From NCBI RefSeq assembly GCF_001458415.1, contig NZ_CYSD01000039.1, forward strand, positions 248,001 to 312,000: DNA of 64,000 nt. Direction: 5' to 3'. The DNA is from Tritonibacter multivorans (GTDB lineage Bacteria; Pseudomonadota; Alphaproteobacteria; Rhodobacterales; Rhodobacteraceae). Positions 9,123 to 17,014 of this stretch are shown one piece after another (the first letter of the stretch is position 1; every line of letters begins with the position of its first letter). Under the pieces are notes generated by a model. It did no database searches. It was not told the DNA's origin and saw only the letters and a list, made by a program, of their open reading frames with translations. A program made the translations under genes and the position numbers.

Positions 9123-10142
9123 TCAGGACTGCAGCAGCGCGCGCAGGTCCTGATACAGCCCTTCGGAAATCTCGACATAGCCGCGTGCCAGATTGCGCCG
9201 CCGCGCGGCAAATCGGCGTTGCGAGGGCAGCCGTGCGCCTTGATCCAGAATATCGGCGAACAACCGTTCGGCGCGCGCATCATTGTCTGCCACGCGCCCG
9301 CCACTGAAGTGGTCGGGATCAAAGGCGAGTATCATCTCCCCATGATACGGGGCTGCGCCAGCACCTTTTGCGATCTCCATGCTCTCAAGACTGGTCAGGT
9401 CATCGATCAGCGGACCTGCCAACAACTCGATCATGATCGACAATGCGGACCCTTTGTAGCCACCGAAGGTCAGCATAGCGCCATCCAACGCGGCTTGCGG
9501 GTCCGTCGTTGGCTGGCCGTCCTTGTCGATCGCGACACCTTCGGGCAGCGGCTTCCCGGCCCGTTTGTAAAGCTCGATCTCTCCGCGCGCAAAGCCGCTG
9601 GTGGCAAAGTCAAAGGTGAAAGGATCCTTGCCCGCCCGGGGCCAGGAAAACGCCAGCGGGTTGGTCCCCAGGCTGCCGCGGGTGCCCCCGGCGGGCGCGC
9701 CCCAAGCGTGACTGGGCACCATAGCAAGCCCTGCAAGACCGGCAGCGGACAGCCGTTCAACCTCTGGCCAGAGCGCAGAAAAATGGTAGCAGTTGTTGAT
9801 CGCCAATGCGGCGATACCATAGTGGCGCGTCTTTTCAATCAACAGCGGAGCAGCCTGATCAAAGGCCAGCAGGGACATGCCGCCGCGGGCATCCGCTCGC
9901 ACAACCGCACCGTCTGATGGCTGCACCACGGGCTGAACGTCGCCGTCTATGGCCTCGCTGCGCATGGTCTGGCAACACATGAACAGGCGGAACAGACCGT
10001 GGGATTGGCAGTCGTCCAGCTGGCACGCATAAAGCGTGTCCGTGATGGCCTCCGCATGTGCGGCCCCGTAGCCTGCGTGGGCCAGGACAGACAGGCTCAG
10101 GTCCTTGATTTCAGACAAAGGCATACGTCGGATCTGCGTCAT
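9123..10142 (-). CDS. Ldh family NAD(P)H-dependent oxidoreductase (malate/L-lactate or pyrroline-carboxylate reductase type)
   Basis: 339-residue member of the DpkA/malate-L-sulfolactate dehydrogenase fold, unrelated to classical Rossmann LDH. The conserved cofactor-loop segment is SHAWGAPAGGTRGSLGTNPLAFS. In hydroxyproline clusters such enzymes reduce delta-1-pyrroline-2-carboxylate to L-proline. Start: ATG 10142-10140 behind AAAGGAGA; an in-frame ATG 18 nt upstream lies within the ribosome site. It is transcribed toward the three catabolic genes and divergently from the GntR regulator, sharing the 144-nt promoter region that holds operator site 2. Confidence 0.82.
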   Translation of the reverse strand: MTQIRRMPLSEIKDLSLSVLAHAGYGAAHAEAITDTLYACQLDDCQSHGLFRLFMCCQTMRSEAIDGDVQPVVQPSDGAVVRADARGGMSLLAFDQAAPLLIEKTRHYGIAALAINNCYHFSALWPEVERLSAAGLAGLAMVPSHAWGAPAGGTRGSLGTNPLAFSWPRAGKDPFTFDFATSGFARGEIELYKRAGKPLPEGVAIDKDGQPTTDPQAALDGAMLTFGGYKGSALSIMIELLAGPLIDDLTSLESMEIAKGAGAAPYHGEMILAFDPDHFSGGRVADNDARAERLFADILDQGARLPSQRRFAARRRNLARGYVEISEGLYQDLRALLQS

Positions 10143-10254
10143 AAAATCTCCTTTGGCCAAAGCCGTTCAGGGGCGTGGAGCCACTGCGCTGGGCTACGCA
10201 GAAACGGCGCGGTTTTGCGCATCCTAAATGGTATCTGACCGCAGTTTGCGCTAG

Positions 10255-10270
10255 TTTGCATCCAATATCC
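10255..10270. promoter_or_regulatory. Candidate GntR operator (site 2)
   Basis: TTTGCATCCAATATCC lies 16 nt before the GntR start, in the gap shared with the divergent Ldh-family gene. It shares ATCCAATATCC with site 1 at 5802-5821. The core TTGCATCCAA differs from the palindrome there at one base. The position suggests autoregulation plus control of the divergent gene. Confidence 0.55.
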
Positions 10271-10286
10271 AACGAAAGGGATTGCC

Positions 10287-10967
10287 ATGGCAGGCAGGCG
10301 ACTGGTGCAAAAGCAAAGCTTACCCGAAATTATCGCAAATGACCTTCGGGAACGTATCCTGAGCGGCGAGATCCCCGAGGGGGCCGCGATCCAACAGGAG
10401 GTGCTGGCCGAAGAATACGGCGTCTCTCGCATGCCCGTCCGCGAGGCCCTGAAACGTCTGAATGCAGAAGGGCTTTTGTCCTGGGAAACCAATCGCGGCG
10501 GGTCTGTTGTGAAACATTCGCTGAACGAGATTGGCGAGATTTTTGACCTGCGGGCTCTGATCGAAGTGGATCTGTTCCGCCGTGCCATTCCGAATATGAC
10601 CGCGACAGATTTTATGCGCTGCGAAGAGCTGCTGGCAGAGATGGAGGTCTCTTACGCGGCCAATGATGTGGCGCGCTGGGGGCAGCTCAACCATGATTAT
10701 CACACCGCGCTTTACCGCGCTGCCAACCGCCGGCTGACCGACGATGTGCTGATCCGCATTGCGTTGCAGTCCGACCGTTATGTGCGGATCCACCTGAGTG
10801 TCATGAAACAACGTGACCCAGCGCGCGAGGAACACCGCAAGTTGCTGGATCTAGCGCAGCAGGGCGATGTGGCGGGCGCAGGCGCTCTGCTCGAACGCCA
10901 TATCCTGCGCACCAGAGACGCGCTTCTGGAACTGGTCGCCAAACAGCGCAGCCAGATGGGCGACTGA
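10287..10967 (+). CDS. GntR family regulator, FadR/FCD subgroup
   Basis: 226-residue regulator. The N-terminal winged HTH is at about residues 12-75 (PVREALKRLNAEGLL), and the all-helical FCD effector domain at about 85-215 carries the Asp/His residues that usually hold a metal and an organic acid. It presumably represses the hydroxyproline-type genes until an intermediate binds. Two related sites, before itself and before the catabolic operon, support this. AAGGGA precedes ATG 10287. Its stop codon abuts the stop of the convergent VOC gene with no spacer. Confidence 0.88.
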   Translation: MAGRRLVQKQSLPEIIANDLRERILSGEIPEGAAIQQEVLAEEYGVSRMPVREALKRLNAEGLLSWETNRGGSVVKHSLNEIGEIFDLRALIEVDLFRRAIPNMTATDFMRCEELLAEMEVSYAANDVARWGQLNHDYHTALYRAANRRLTDDVLIRIALQSDRYVRIHLSVMKQRDPAREEHRKLLDLAQQGDVAGAGALLERHILRTRDALLELVAKQRSQMGD

Positions 10968-11357
10968 TCAGCCCTCAGCGTAGCAGACAGCCTGCAGCTT
11001 GTTGCCATCGGGGTCGCGCACGTAAGCCGCGTAGTAGTTTTCGCCGTAATGGGGGCGCGGGCCGGGCGGGCCTTCGCAGCTGCCGCCCTGCGCCAGGGCT
11101 GTGTCATGGAACTGATGCACGATCTCGCGGCTGTCAGCGATAAAGGCAATATGGCTGCCGTTGCCGACAGTTGCGGGGTTTTCATCCAAGGGCAGATAGA
11201 CAAAAATCGTCGGCCCGCCGTCCTTGGCATAGGCCAGCGGGAAATCCGCCGGTTTGTCAAGCCGCGTGAACCCCAAAAGCCCCAGCACCGCATCATAAAA
11301 CCGCGCCGCACGGGGGACGTCATTGGTGCCAAGGGTGAGGTGACTGATGGTGGTCAT
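10968..11357 (-). CDS. VOC family (glyoxalase/bleomycin resistance-like) protein
   Basis: 129-residue single-unit vicinal-oxygen-chelate protein. It starts with a typical ISHLTLGTNDVPRAARFYD strand-helix and ends with YVRDPDGNKLQAVC, the second metal-side strand. AGGAGG precedes ATG 11357. Substrate cannot be predicted; family members include lyases, dioxygenases and antibiotic-binding proteins. The gene is tail-to-tail with the GntR gene (TGA directly followed by TCA), leaving no room for a separate terminator. Confidence 0.85.
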   Translation of the reverse strand: MTTISHLTLGTNDVPRAARFYDAVLGLLGFTRLDKPADFPLAYAKDGGPTIFVYLPLDENPATVGNGSHIAFIADSREIVHQFHDTALAQGGSCEGPPGPRPHYGENYYAAYVRDPDGNKLQAVCYAEG

Positions 11358-11424
11358 GGCGCGACCTCCTGAGTTATTCTCTTTGACTATGGCAAATGCG
11401 TGGAATCGCTGACAAGTTTTCTTG

Positions 11425-11775
11425 TCATGAGTTCAATGCTTCCAAGGCGGCCAAAAGCTGTTTCTGCGCAGGTGTAGATTTCTTGGATAGGTAGTCGACA
11501 AGATTGGGATCCAACTTTGCAGTTAGGTTCATGGCAGGCCCATTTGCTGGCTCTGCGCCATAGTACAAGTAGTCTAAGGACACGTTATATCTCTCACGCA
11601 GCCTTTTCGCCGCGATCAATGAAAGGTCTCTCGTTGTGTTTTCAAATGCGCCGTAAGCTTGTGGCGAAATCCCAAGGCTTTCTGCGAAATCGGCTTTGGA
11701 CTTGTCATGCGAAACGCGAACGGAACGCAGACGGTCCGCTACGGCTTTCCTGGTCACTGGATCAAAGTTAGTCAT
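11425..11775 (-). CDS. XRE-type helix-turn-helix protein
   Basis: 116-residue small DNA-binding protein with a Cro/CI-type HTH in the first 65 residues (KADFAESLGISPQAYGAFENTTRDLSL) and a short C-terminal helical tail. Start: ATG 11775 behind TTGAGG; the frame upstream of it lacks a better site. It stands alone between the VOC gene and the terminator of the fpr gene. Target unknown. The AT-richer coding around the HTH differs slightly from its neighbours, so acquisition by transfer is possible but unproven. Confidence 0.8.
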   Translation of the reverse strand: MTNFDPVTRKAVADRLRSVRVSHDKSKADFAESLGISPQAYGAFENTTRDLSLIAAKRLRERYNVSLDYLYYGAEPANGPAMNLTAKLDPNLVDYLSKKSTPAQKQLLAALEALNS

Positions 11776-11869
11776 GAAATGCCTCAATTGATGAACGCGA
11801 ACAGCACAACCCACGGATTTTTGGCAGTCAAGTCTTTGAACGCGGCACGTAGTTTGGGCCCAGTAAACA

Positions 11870-11902
11870 AAAAAGCCGGGTCGCTGATGCGCCCGGCTTT
11901 TT
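11870..11902 (-). terminator. Rho-independent terminator of fpr
   Basis: GCCGGG...CCCGGC stem (11875-11880 with 11892-11897) followed, on the minus strand, by a run of T. It starts 21 nt after the fpr stop codon. A T run on the other strand would also allow termination in the opposite direction. Confidence 0.85.
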
Positions 11903-11922
11903 GTGCTTGCTGTGTGTGGACC

Positions 11923-12762
11923 TTAGTCCAGGAACGCCTTTTCCACGACGAAATGCGCGGGCTTGGAGTTTGCGCCTTCTTCCAGGCCATAGGTGTTCTC
12001 GAACATGTCTTTCAGTTCGAGGTTGAACGCCAGGTTGCCGCAGATCATGGCGCGGTCTTCTTCGGGGTTCATCGGCGCGACGCCCAGATCCTTGAAGGCT
12101 TCGCCGGACTTCATCAGGTCAGTGATGCGGCCCATCTTGGCGCTCTCTTCGCGGGTGGTGGTCGGGTAGTATTTGATCTTCTTCCAGAAGCCTTCGCCGA
12201 TCACCTCGTTCAGAAGCTCGTCGTCCTTCAGGCTCTCGATCAGCTCGCGGCCATAGGTCAGCTCGCCTGCTTCGCGGCAGGTGTGGGTGATGATGACCTC
12301 GTCGAATTTCTCGTAGGTTTCCGGTTCGCGCAGCAGGGAGGCAAACGGCGCAAAGCCGGTGCCGGTGGCGAAGAACCAGATGCGCTTGCCGGGCACCAGC
12401 GCGTCATGCACCAGCGTGCCAACGGGTTTGGGGCGCAGGATGATTTCATCACCGGGCTCAATATGCTGCAGGCGCGAGGTCAGCGGGCCGTCTTCGACCT
12501 TGATCGAATAAAATTCCATTTCCTCGGCCCAGGACGGGGAGGCAATGGAATAGGCGCGCATGATCGGCTTGGCTTTGCCGGTCTTTTCGTTCACGTCGCC
12601 CATCAGGCCGATCATCACAAACTCGCCCGAGCGGAAACGCAGGGACGCAGGGCGCGACACTTTGAAGGAAAACAGACGGTCCGTCCAATGTTTGACCTCG
12701 GTTACGGTCTGGGCATCGGGCAGGGTAGGGGTGGCCTTGGGGGCAACAGCGGCTTCAGTCAC
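11923..12762 (-). CDS. fpr: Ferredoxin-NADP(+) reductase
   Basis: 279-residue FAD enzyme of the bacterial subclass I FNR type. The FAD-binding barrel contains MRAYSIASPSW (RxYS motif, about residue 88), and the NADP-binding half has ATGTGFAPFASLLR (about 132-145). The C terminus GANSKPAHFVVEKAFLD is typical of the bacterial FPR tail. It exchanges electrons between NADPH and ferredoxin or flavodoxin. The start is GTG 12762, seven bases after GAGAG. It lies downstream of the sulfite-reduction operon, behind its own 151-nt promoter region with a palindrome, and could supply reduced ferredoxin to the reductases; that link is inferred. Confidence 0.92.
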   Translation of the reverse strand: MTEAAVAPKATPTLPDAQTVTEVKHWTDRLFSFKVSRPASLRFRSGEFVMIGLMGDVNEKTGKAKPIMRAYSIASPSWAEEMEFYSIKVEDGPLTSRLQHIEPGDEIILRPKPVGTLVHDALVPGKRIWFFATGTGFAPFASLLREPETYEKFDEVIITHTCREAGELTYGRELIESLKDDELLNEVIGEGFWKKIKYYPTTTREESAKMGRITDLMKSGEAFKDLGVAPMNPEEDRAMICGNLAFNLELKDMFENTYGLEEGANSKPAHFVVEKAFLD

Positions 12763-12876
12763 GGGGCACTCTCGTTTGCTAGGTGGCCTTTGGGAGGAGC
12801 CTCAAGGCCTTTGATTTAGGTTCGAATGAAGATCAACAGCGCGCCCTGATTTGTGTCAAGTCGCGCCGTCATTTTT

Positions 12877-12892
12877 TTAACCAATTGGTCAA
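12877..12892. promoter_or_regulatory. Palindrome in the fpr promoter region
   Basis: TTAACCAATTGGTCAA has a perfect ACCAATTGGT core and matches in 14 of 16 positions as an inverted repeat. On the minus strand a TTGACA hexamer follows at 12859-12854, so the palindrome would lie upstream of a promoter for fpr. The binding protein is unknown; an oxidative-stress or iron regulator would fit an fpr gene. Confidence 0.45.
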
Positions 12893-12913
12893 AATATTTC
12901 GTTCAAAGCTTGC

Positions 12914-13315
12914 TTATGCAGCGTTTGATGTCGCGCGAACGCGCGCTTGGTAGTTGTGGCTCTGCCAGTTGGCGCGGAATTTCCACTCGCCTTCGGGCTG
13001 GCGGGCGGCCAGTTCGTCCGAGATTTCCACCTCGTCAAAGCCGACGCGGCGCGCCATGGCGTATTGGTCGGAAATCACATGGCCCTTGGCGCGCAGACGG
13101 CCAGTGAAGCCCATCAGGCGCAGGGTGCGGGCGATGGTGAAACCACGGCCATTGGCAAAAGACGGGAAGTCCACGCGGATCATCTCCACGCCGTCCAGCT
13201 GGTCGCCCAGCGTGGTGGGATCGACGTCAGAGGCCAGATCCAGCACATTGGCGCCTTCAAAGCCGCCTTCCCAGGTGTCGGGGCCAAAGCCCGCGTCTGT
13301 CACGATAACAGTCAT
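12914..13315 (-). CDS. DUF934 protein of the sulfite reduction operon
   Basis: 133-residue protein matching DUF934, a family nearly always found beside cysI/cysH in alphaproteobacteria. Typical segments are VDFPSFANGRGFTIARTLR and KGHVISDQYAMARRVGFDEVE. The function is not established; an accessory role in sulfite reduction is the usual proposal. Start: ATG 13315, six bases after the cysH stop, so it is the last gene of the operon. The C terminus (SNAA) ends 151 nt before fpr. Confidence 0.88.
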   Translation of the reverse strand: MTVIVTDAGFGPDTWEGGFEGANVLDLASDVDPTTLGDQLDGVEMIRVDFPSFANGRGFTIARTLRLMGFTGRLRAKGHVISDQYAMARRVGFDEVEISDELAARQPEGEWKFRANWQSHNYQARVRATSNAA

Positions 13316-13320
13316 CTCGA

Positions 13321-14082
13321 TTACGCTCCTGTGCGTACGAATTTGCCATCCACCACGTGGATGCCGCATTCTTCTTTGTTCTGATCGCGCCAACGGCCGG
13401 CGCGGGGATCTTCGCCTTCCTTGACCGGGCTGGTGCAGGGGGCACAGCCGATCGAAGGATAGCCCTTGGCCACCAGCGGGTGACGCGGCAGGCGGTTTTC
13501 AGTCATATAGGCGCGCACATCTTCGGGCGCCCAATGGGCCAGCGGGTTGACCTTGATGCGTCCGGTGCCCTCTTCGACCTCGAAAAACTCGAGCGCCGCA
13601 CGAGAGCCGGCCTGAAAGCGTTTGCGGCCGGTGATCCAACCGTCAAACCCATTCAGCGCCTTTTGCAGCGGCTGCGTTTTGCGCAGGTCACAGCAGGCAT
13701 CCGTGCTGGAGAACCGCAGCGCGCCATAGGGGTCTTTTTCGGCAATGTCGGCGGCGCGAACCACCTGCACATTGCGCAGACCCAGACGCTCGCTCACCTC
13801 CTGCTGGTAGACCAGCGTTTCGGTGAACAGCAGCTCGGTGTCGACAAACAGCACCGGTGTCATCTTATCCGCAAGCGCTGCCATATGCAGCAGCACCACA
13901 GATTCGGCACCAAAGCTTGAGACCAGGGCAATCCGACCAGATCCCAAAAGATCGTCTTTCAAGGCGGCCTCCATCACAGAGGTCGCCGAGTGGTGTTTAT
14001 AGCGCGCGTTCAGCGCCGCCACCTTGTCGGCGAGAACAGGATCGACGTCCTGTCCTTTTGTGTCCTGATCCAAGCTTACCAT
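13321..14082 (-). CDS. cysH: Phosphoadenylyl/adenylyl-sulfate reductase
   Basis: 253-residue assimilatory reductase that makes sulfite from activated sulfate. The PP-loop SSFGAESVVLLH lies at about 55-66. The cysteine set of [4Fe-4S]-containing, APS-using enzymes is present: Cys130-Cys131 (DACCDLRK) and Cys213/Cys216 (IGCAPCTSP). The catalytic cysteine is Cys239 (ECGIH). The CC...CxxC pattern indicates adenylyl-sulfate rather than PAPS as substrate. It lies three bases after cysI and six before the DUF934 gene. No sulfate adenylyltransferase gene is in the window. Confidence 0.92.
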   Translation of the reverse strand: MVSLDQDTKGQDVDPVLADKVAALNARYKHHSATSVMEAALKDDLLGSGRIALVSSFGAESVVLLHMAALADKMTPVLFVDTELLFTETLVYQQEVSERLGLRNVQVVRAADIAEKDPYGALRFSSTDACCDLRKTQPLQKALNGFDGWITGRKRFQAGSRAALEFFEVEEGTGRIKVNPLAHWAPEDVRAYMTENRLPRHPLVAKGYPSIGCAPCTSPVKEGEDPRAGRWRDQNKEECGIHVVDGKFVRTGA

Positions 14083-14085
14083 GGG

Positions 14086-15753
14086 TCAGGCCACTTTCGC
14101 TTCGGCAGGCGGGTAGAGTGCTGCTTTGAACGGCTCCATGCCAACGCGGCGGTAGGTTTCGAGGAAGGTTTCCTCGGAATGCGCGCGGATCTCCAGATAG
14201 GCGTGCACGATACGCTCGATTGCCGGGACAATCTCGTCATAGGCAAAGCCGGGTCCGGTGCGGGTGCCGATCTCGGCGGTTTCGGTTGCGTCGCCGCCCA
14301 GCGTGATCTGGTAGTTCTCAACGCCCGCACGATCCAGACCAAGGATGCCGATGTGGCCCACGTGGTGGTGACCACATGCGTTGATGCAGCCCGAGATCTT
14401 GATCTGCAGGTGACCAATGTCATGCTCCAACTTCAGTTCGTCAAAGCGGGTGGCAATGGTTTCAGCGACCTGGATCGATCGCGCGGTGGCCAGCGCACAG
14501 TAGTCCATGCCAGGGCAGGCAATAATGTCCGAGATCAGACCAATGTTGGCGGTTGCCAGATCAGCCGCTTTCAGACGCGCGTGGATCGCGGGCAGGTCGT
14601 TTTTATGGACATGCGGCAGGATCACGTTCTGCTCGTGGCTGATGCGCAGCTCACCATAGGCGAGGTCCTCGGCAATAGAGGCCATTTCGCGCATCTGCTC
14701 GGCGGTTGCGTCACCCGGGGTTGCACCGTGTTTCTTGATCGAGATGGTCGCGATCGCGTGACCCTCGGCGCGGTGCTCGGCCAGGTTGGTGTCGGCCCAG
14801 GCGCGGAAGACCGGGTCGGCCTCATAAGCCGCGTCAAACGCCTCGGTGGTGCCGGTGCGGAAGTCGGGCGATGCAAAATGCGCTTTGATGTCCTCAAACA
14901 GGGCCTTGTCAGCACCGCCAAAGGTCGGACGCACCAGCGCGAAACGCTCGTCGGTCAGGCGGCGGATCTCGTCGATGCCATGCTCGTGCACGGTGATCTT
15001 GATGCGCGCCTTATATTTGTTGTCGCGACGGCCGATCTGGTTCCAGACAGACACAACAGATTCGATGTAGGGCAGGAGATCATCCTGCGCGACAAAGTCG
15101 TTCAACACTTTGCCGATCATCGGGGTCCGGCCAAGGCCGCCGCCCACCAGAACCTGATAGCCGATCACATCGTCATCGTTCTTCACAATGCGAACCGCCA
15201 GATCGTGGGCTTTCAGAACCGCACGGTCCGCGGCGCTTGCAGACACTGCGATTTTGAACTTGCGGCCCATGAATTGGAATTCCGGGTGGTCCGTGGTCCA
15301 CTGGCGGATCAGTTCCGCAATCGGGCGCGGATCTTCGATCTCATCAGCGGCAGCACCGGCGAAATGGTCCGCGGTCACGTTGCGGATGGTGTTCCCGGAA
15401 GTCTGGATGGCGTGCATGTTGACCTTCGCCAGCGCGTCCAGCATGTCCGGCACGTCCTGTAGCTTTGGCCAGTTGTACTGGATGTTCTGGCGGGTGGTGA
15501 AGTGGCCATAGCCCTTGTCCCATTTCTCGGCCAGCAGAGCGAGTGTGCGCATCTGGTCCGCGTTCAGGGTGCCATAGGGGATCGCAACCCGCAGCATATA
15601 GGCGTGCAGCTGCAGATACAGGCCATTCATCAGGCGCAGCGGTTTGAATTCATCCTCGGTCAGTTGACCGTCGATGCGGCGCTCTACTTGCGCGCGGAAC
15701 TGGCGGTTGCGCTCGGCCAGAAAGGCGTGGTCGAAGTCGTTATACTTATACAT
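14086..15753 (-). CDS. cysI: Nitrite/sulfite reductase, hemoprotein beta subunit
   Basis: 555-residue siroheme/[4Fe-4S] reductase. It has two ferredoxin-like/siroheme repeats, and the cluster ligands lie in ACPGMDYCALATAR and SGCINACGHHHVGHIG. It reduces sulfite to sulfide in the cytoplasm. ATG 15753 behind AGGAGG is chosen. The open frame continues upstream but there overlaps the DUF2849 gene; the real overlap is 8 nt. Its place with cobA (siroheme synthesis), cysH and DUF934 supports sulfite rather than nitrite as substrate. No flavoprotein subunit is nearby, so a ferredoxin donor is likely. Confidence 0.92.
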   Translation of the reverse strand: MYKYNDFDHAFLAERNRQFRAQVERRIDGQLTEDEFKPLRLMNGLYLQLHAYMLRVAIPYGTLNADQMRTLALLAEKWDKGYGHFTTRQNIQYNWPKLQDVPDMLDALAKVNMHAIQTSGNTIRNVTADHFAGAAADEIEDPRPIAELIRQWTTDHPEFQFMGRKFKIAVSASAADRAVLKAHDLAVRIVKNDDDVIGYQVLVGGGLGRTPMIGKVLNDFVAQDDLLPYIESVVSVWNQIGRRDNKYKARIKITVHEHGIDEIRRLTDERFALVRPTFGGADKALFEDIKAHFASPDFRTGTTEAFDAAYEADPVFRAWADTNLAEHRAEGHAIATISIKKHGATPGDATAEQMREMASIAEDLAYGELRISHEQNVILPHVHKNDLPAIHARLKAADLATANIGLISDIIACPGMDYCALATARSIQVAETIATRFDELKLEHDIGHLQIKISGCINACGHHHVGHIGILGLDRAGVENYQITLGGDATETAEIGTRTGPGFAYDEIVPAIERIVHAYLEIRAHSEETFLETYRRVGMEPFKAALYPPAEAKVA

Positions 15754-16054
15754 TGGCTTCGGCCTCCTGTTTGCCGTGGCGATAGTTCGAGGGTCCGGTG
15801 CGACGGAATTCTTCGCGGAAATGCGTAGGCTCTGGGCCGTTCTCTCCGGCTTTGGCATCGGCGAGATAGGCACCGACGGTGACGTCTTTCTGGCTTTCCG
15901 CTTCCAGCAGACGCAGCTGGGCGTCGGCTTCATCGGTGATCAGCTCGGCCTCAGCCAGCTCGCGGGTCCAGCTGTTGTCGGCCTTCAGGTAAATCACATC
16001 GCCTTCCAGCAGGTGGTTGGCAGTGACCACTTTGGGGGTAAATGCGCGGGGCAT
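15746..16054 (-). CDS. DUF2849 protein
   Basis: 102-residue protein of a family restricted largely to alphaproteobacterial cys operons. It begins with AFTPKVVTANHLLEGDVIYL and ends with a region rich in Glu and Arg. Its start shares one base with the cobA stop (TGATG) and its end overlaps cysI by 8 nt, so translation is tightly coupled. Function is unknown; co-conservation points to sulfite reductase assembly or siroheme delivery, which is inference. Confidence 0.87.
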   Translation of the reverse strand: MPRAFTPKVVTANHLLEGDVIYLKADNSWTRELAEAELITDEADAQLRLLEAESQKDVTVGAYLADAKAGENGPEPTHFREEFRRTGPSNYRHGKQEAEANV

Positions 16055-16860
16055 CAGGCAAGCTCCATTTTCAAAGTCTCAAGGGCGGCGGCGCTTGCGC
16101 GCGGTGCGAGCCCAATAAAGGTGAGTGCCGGGCCGGTCAACTGGGCCGCGGCAAGATCGTCAGCGAGGGTGGCAAGGGTGGTGGCGATTACGCGCTGATT
16201 GGCGCGCGAGGCGTTCTCCACCAGGGTCACCGGTGTGTCGGTGGCCGCGCCATGCATGAGCAGGCGGCCTTGGATGAAACGGGCGGATTTCTTGCCCATA
16301 TAGATGGCGGCAACTTCACCGGCGCGGGCCAGCTGGGCCCAGTCGTGATCGGCAAAACCTTTGGTGTCATGCCCGGTCAGAAACCGAACGGAGGAATTGC
16401 GACCGCGCTGCGTCAGGCTCTGACCGATCGAGGCAACCGCGGCCGAGGCCGAAGTGATCCCCGGAAAGACCTGATAAGCAAGACCGGCTTCTTCCACTGC
16501 AACCAGTTCTTCGTCCAGACGGCCAAAAACGGTTGGGTCGCCGGACTTCAGACGCAGAACCTTGCGGCCCTTCAATGCGTGGGCCACAAGGCGCGAGCAG
16601 ATCTCTTCCTGCGACATTTGCGGGCCGAAGCCTTCTTTGCCGACGTCCTCAAGAAGCGCCTGTTCACCCGCCAGCGCCATAATCTCATCCGAGACCAAGC
16701 GGTCATAAAGGATCACATCGGCTTCCTGCAGGGCTTTCAGAACCTTGATCGTCAGCAGATCTGCATCGCCCGGACCAGAGCCTGCAAAACAGACCTCGCC
16801 TGCACGCAGCACGGCACCTTTGGTGCGGGGCAGGGCAGTGTGGTCATTTGCGTAGGTCAT
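16054..16860 (-). CDS. cobA: Uroporphyrinogen-III C-methyltransferase (siroheme synthesis)
   Basis: 268-residue SAM-dependent methyltransferase converting uroporphyrinogen III to precorrin-2. Family motifs are visible: GSGPGDADLLTIKVLKAL (about 28-45), YDRLVSDEIM, LRLKSGDPTVFGR (about 100-112) and FPGITSASAAVA. This is the CysG C-terminal half only; no oxidase/ferrochelatase domain is fused. It is the first gene of the sulfite operon, behind AGAGGAAA. It supplies siroheme for CysI. It is divergent from the Lrp-type regulator across a 154-nt region with a palindrome. Confidence 0.92.
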   Translation of the reverse strand: MTYANDHTALPRTKGAVLRAGEVCFAGSGPGDADLLTIKVLKALQEADVILYDRLVSDEIMALAGEQALLEDVGKEGFGPQMSQEEICSRLVAHALKGRKVLRLKSGDPTVFGRLDEELVAVEEAGLAYQVFPGITSASAAVASIGQSLTQRGRNSSVRFLTGHDTKGFADHDWAQLARAGEVAAIYMGKKSARFIQGRLLMHGAATDTPVTLVENASRANQRVIATTLATLADDLAAAQLTGPALTFIGLAPRASAAALETLKMELA

Positions 16861-16908
16861 TTGGTTTCCTCTGGCGATAGCTTGGGTGTTTGACTTGTGG
16901 TGGAATAT

Positions 16909-16922
16909 AGGAAATATTTCCT
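16909..16922. promoter_or_regulatory. Palindromic operator between cobA operon and Lrp-type regulator
   Basis: AGGAAATATTTCCT is a perfect 14-bp palindrome in the divergent promoter region. A TTGACT (16890-16895) with 17-nt spacing to AATATT (16913-16918) would read toward the regulator, with the palindrome covering its -10. On the opposite strand TATATT (16909-16904) could serve the cobA operon. An AT-rich symmetric site fits an Lrp/AsnC protein; binding is inferred. Confidence 0.6.
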
Positions 16923-17014
16923 CTCAGACACCATATGCGCGGGGAAATAAGGATGATTGTTCCTCCCGGCGTGCCCCATAAGTCAGAAAATCCTAATGCG
17001 CGGAGTTTTTTGGA

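Noticed and set aside
9024-9917. 297-codon frame antisense to the Ldh-family gene
   Set aside because: It lies entirely opposite a well-supported enzyme; a GC-rich shadow frame without family features.
13990-15462. 490-codon plus-strand frame opposite cysI
   Set aside because: It mirrors the coding of a certain reductase gene and shows no family motif.
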